From Gammaproteobacteria bacterium (GTDB taxonomy: Bacteria; Pseudomonadota; Gammaproteobacteria; Arenicellales; Arenicellaceae): a stretch of 6,212 bases of DNA. The DNA lies in the NCBI GenBank assembly GCA_030426005.1, contig JAUHZM010000190.1, positions 1 to 6,212 on the forward strand. The letters are read 5' to 3'. Under the pieces are notes generated by a model, which ran no database searches, was not told the origin of the DNA, and saw nothing but the letters and a program-made list of their open reading frames with translations. This document shows, one piece after another, positions 5,502-6,212 of the stretch (its first letter is position 1; each line of letters begins with the position of its first letter). Made by a program: the position numbers and the translations under genes.

Positions 5502-6212
5502 TCAATTCACCGTTTCATGTGCTTTCTCAGAACGGTAGCTGGCGTGTAAAATTTTGTGCACATTGGGGCCGCTAACTACCTGATGCTGACTGTCTGCAAC
5601 GCCGAAAATTGCGACTGGTTCGGCCCAATCAGTATCAAGCGCCAGATCTAGTAAGTCTTCTGCCGATAGGGTTTTGCGCCCCATTCTTTCCTGTAATGGC
5701 ATTTCTCGTCCAGCAAGGCCATCAAACGCACGATACACCACTTCGGTGCACACAAGATGGTCGGAGCGAAAAAAATCAAAATCAAAGTTATAGCCCTTGC
5801 CGCGATGAGTGCTGGCACGCTGTAAGGCGGTAGCGATCTGCTCGGTGGTGAAATTTGGACGCAATACCACGAATGCGTCGACGCTCAAAGTGTCTGACAG
5901 CGGACGGAAGTGCACGCCGTCTTTAAGTGCTTCCAATGTGCAGTTCATCTCGCACCAATGGGCTGCGTTCTCCGATGTGATTTCGATCCCCATTCGGGTG
6001 CGATCAGTGTCATAACCAACGTACAACGCGGCGTGCGGCCAAAAGCCTGGCAGGAATAAATTTGTCAACGCGCGGCGGTGGCGAGTGACCAAAATGTCGC
6101 CGGGTTTGAGTAGTGCCGCAATCTCGCCACGAATCTTCGGTGTGACGCGTTTGGGGCGGGGTAAATTGAGTTCAGAGGCGATGCGGCCGCCGTACTCCAA
6201 TACGGTGAATAC
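5502..6212 (-). CDS. YiiX-like permuted NlpC/P60 protein, 5' end outside window
   Basis: The open frame runs off the window edge (visible reading V-F-T-V-L-E-Y-G-G), so the true start lies beyond 6212; the TTG at 6200 is unlikely to be it. The visible 236 residues match the circularly permuted NlpC/P60 cysteine-peptidase-like group. The sequence KPGDILVTR leads to FWPHAALYVG with the conserved His (codon 6035-6033). Later comes SDHLVCTEVVYRAF with the presumed nucleophile Cys (codon 5750-5748) and a nearby Glu. Glu in GIEITSE may supply a third polar residue. Members of this group are proposed amidases, peptidases or lipid-modifying thiol enzymes, and substrates are mostly unknown. No membrane segment is visible in this part; a signal peptide or membrane anchor could lie upstream. 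It precedes the oxygenase by 72 nt on the same strand, and a functional link is not evident. Confidence 0.8.
   Translation of the reverse strand, partial: VFTVLEYGGRIASELNLPRPKRVTPKIRGEIAALLKPGDILVTRHRRALTNLFLPGFWPHAALYVGYDTDRTRMGIEITSENAAHWCEMNCTLEALKDGVHFRPLSDTLSVDAFVVLRPNFTTEQIATALQRASTHRGKGYNFDFDFFRSDHLVCTEVVYRAFDGLAGREMPLQERMGRKTLSAEDLLDLALDTDWAEPVAIFGVADSQHQVVSGPNVHKILHASYRSEKAHETVN

Overview
The window looks like chromosomal sequence from a Gram-negative bacterium, most likely a gammaproteobacterium. This is an inference from protein character: the thymidine kinase, methionine aminopeptidase and ribokinase all resemble enterobacterial-type enzymes, and one small helical protein resembles the Rsd/AlgQ family. 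I see no rRNA, tRNA, CRISPR array, insertion sequence or phage gene. Coding density is high.

Layout. Two genes read rightward: a type I methionine aminopeptidase (28-801), and a 171-residue hemerythrin-like/Rsd-like helical protein (989-1504) that starts at an ATG with a clear AGGAG. A strong hairpin with an A-run on its left side (1518-1547) sits where transcription converges. Everything from 6212 down to 1650 reads leftward. In order of transcription these are: a permuted NlpC/P60 (YiiX-like) protein cut by the window edge; a 2-oxoglutarate/Fe(II) oxygenase of the isopenicillin-N-synthase type; a ribokinase; a nucleoside hydrolase; a type II thymidine kinase; and, after a 117-nt gap with a structured leader, a small exported protein of unknown function.

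How the genes work together. The oxygenase, ribokinase, nucleoside hydrolase and thymidine kinase are packed like one operon, with a 4-nt ATGA overlap followed by gaps of 9 and 10 nt. Hydrolase plus ribokinase gives a simple route from ribonucleoside to free base and ribose 5-phosphate. Thymidine kinase salvages deoxythymidine. The oxygenase is the unexplained member. Fungi have 2-oxoglutarate oxygenases that hydroxylate thymidine, deoxyuridine or thymine, so a nucleoside- or base-modifying role is the most interesting reading, but the sequence does not prove it.

Other points of note are Asn, Gln and Ser substitutions in the substrate pocket of the methionine aminopeptidase, a 17-nt perfect repeat shared by two separate intergenic regions, a 13-bp bulged hairpin in the leader of the small exported protein, and a 9-mer (AAATTCGCA) found in three spacers.
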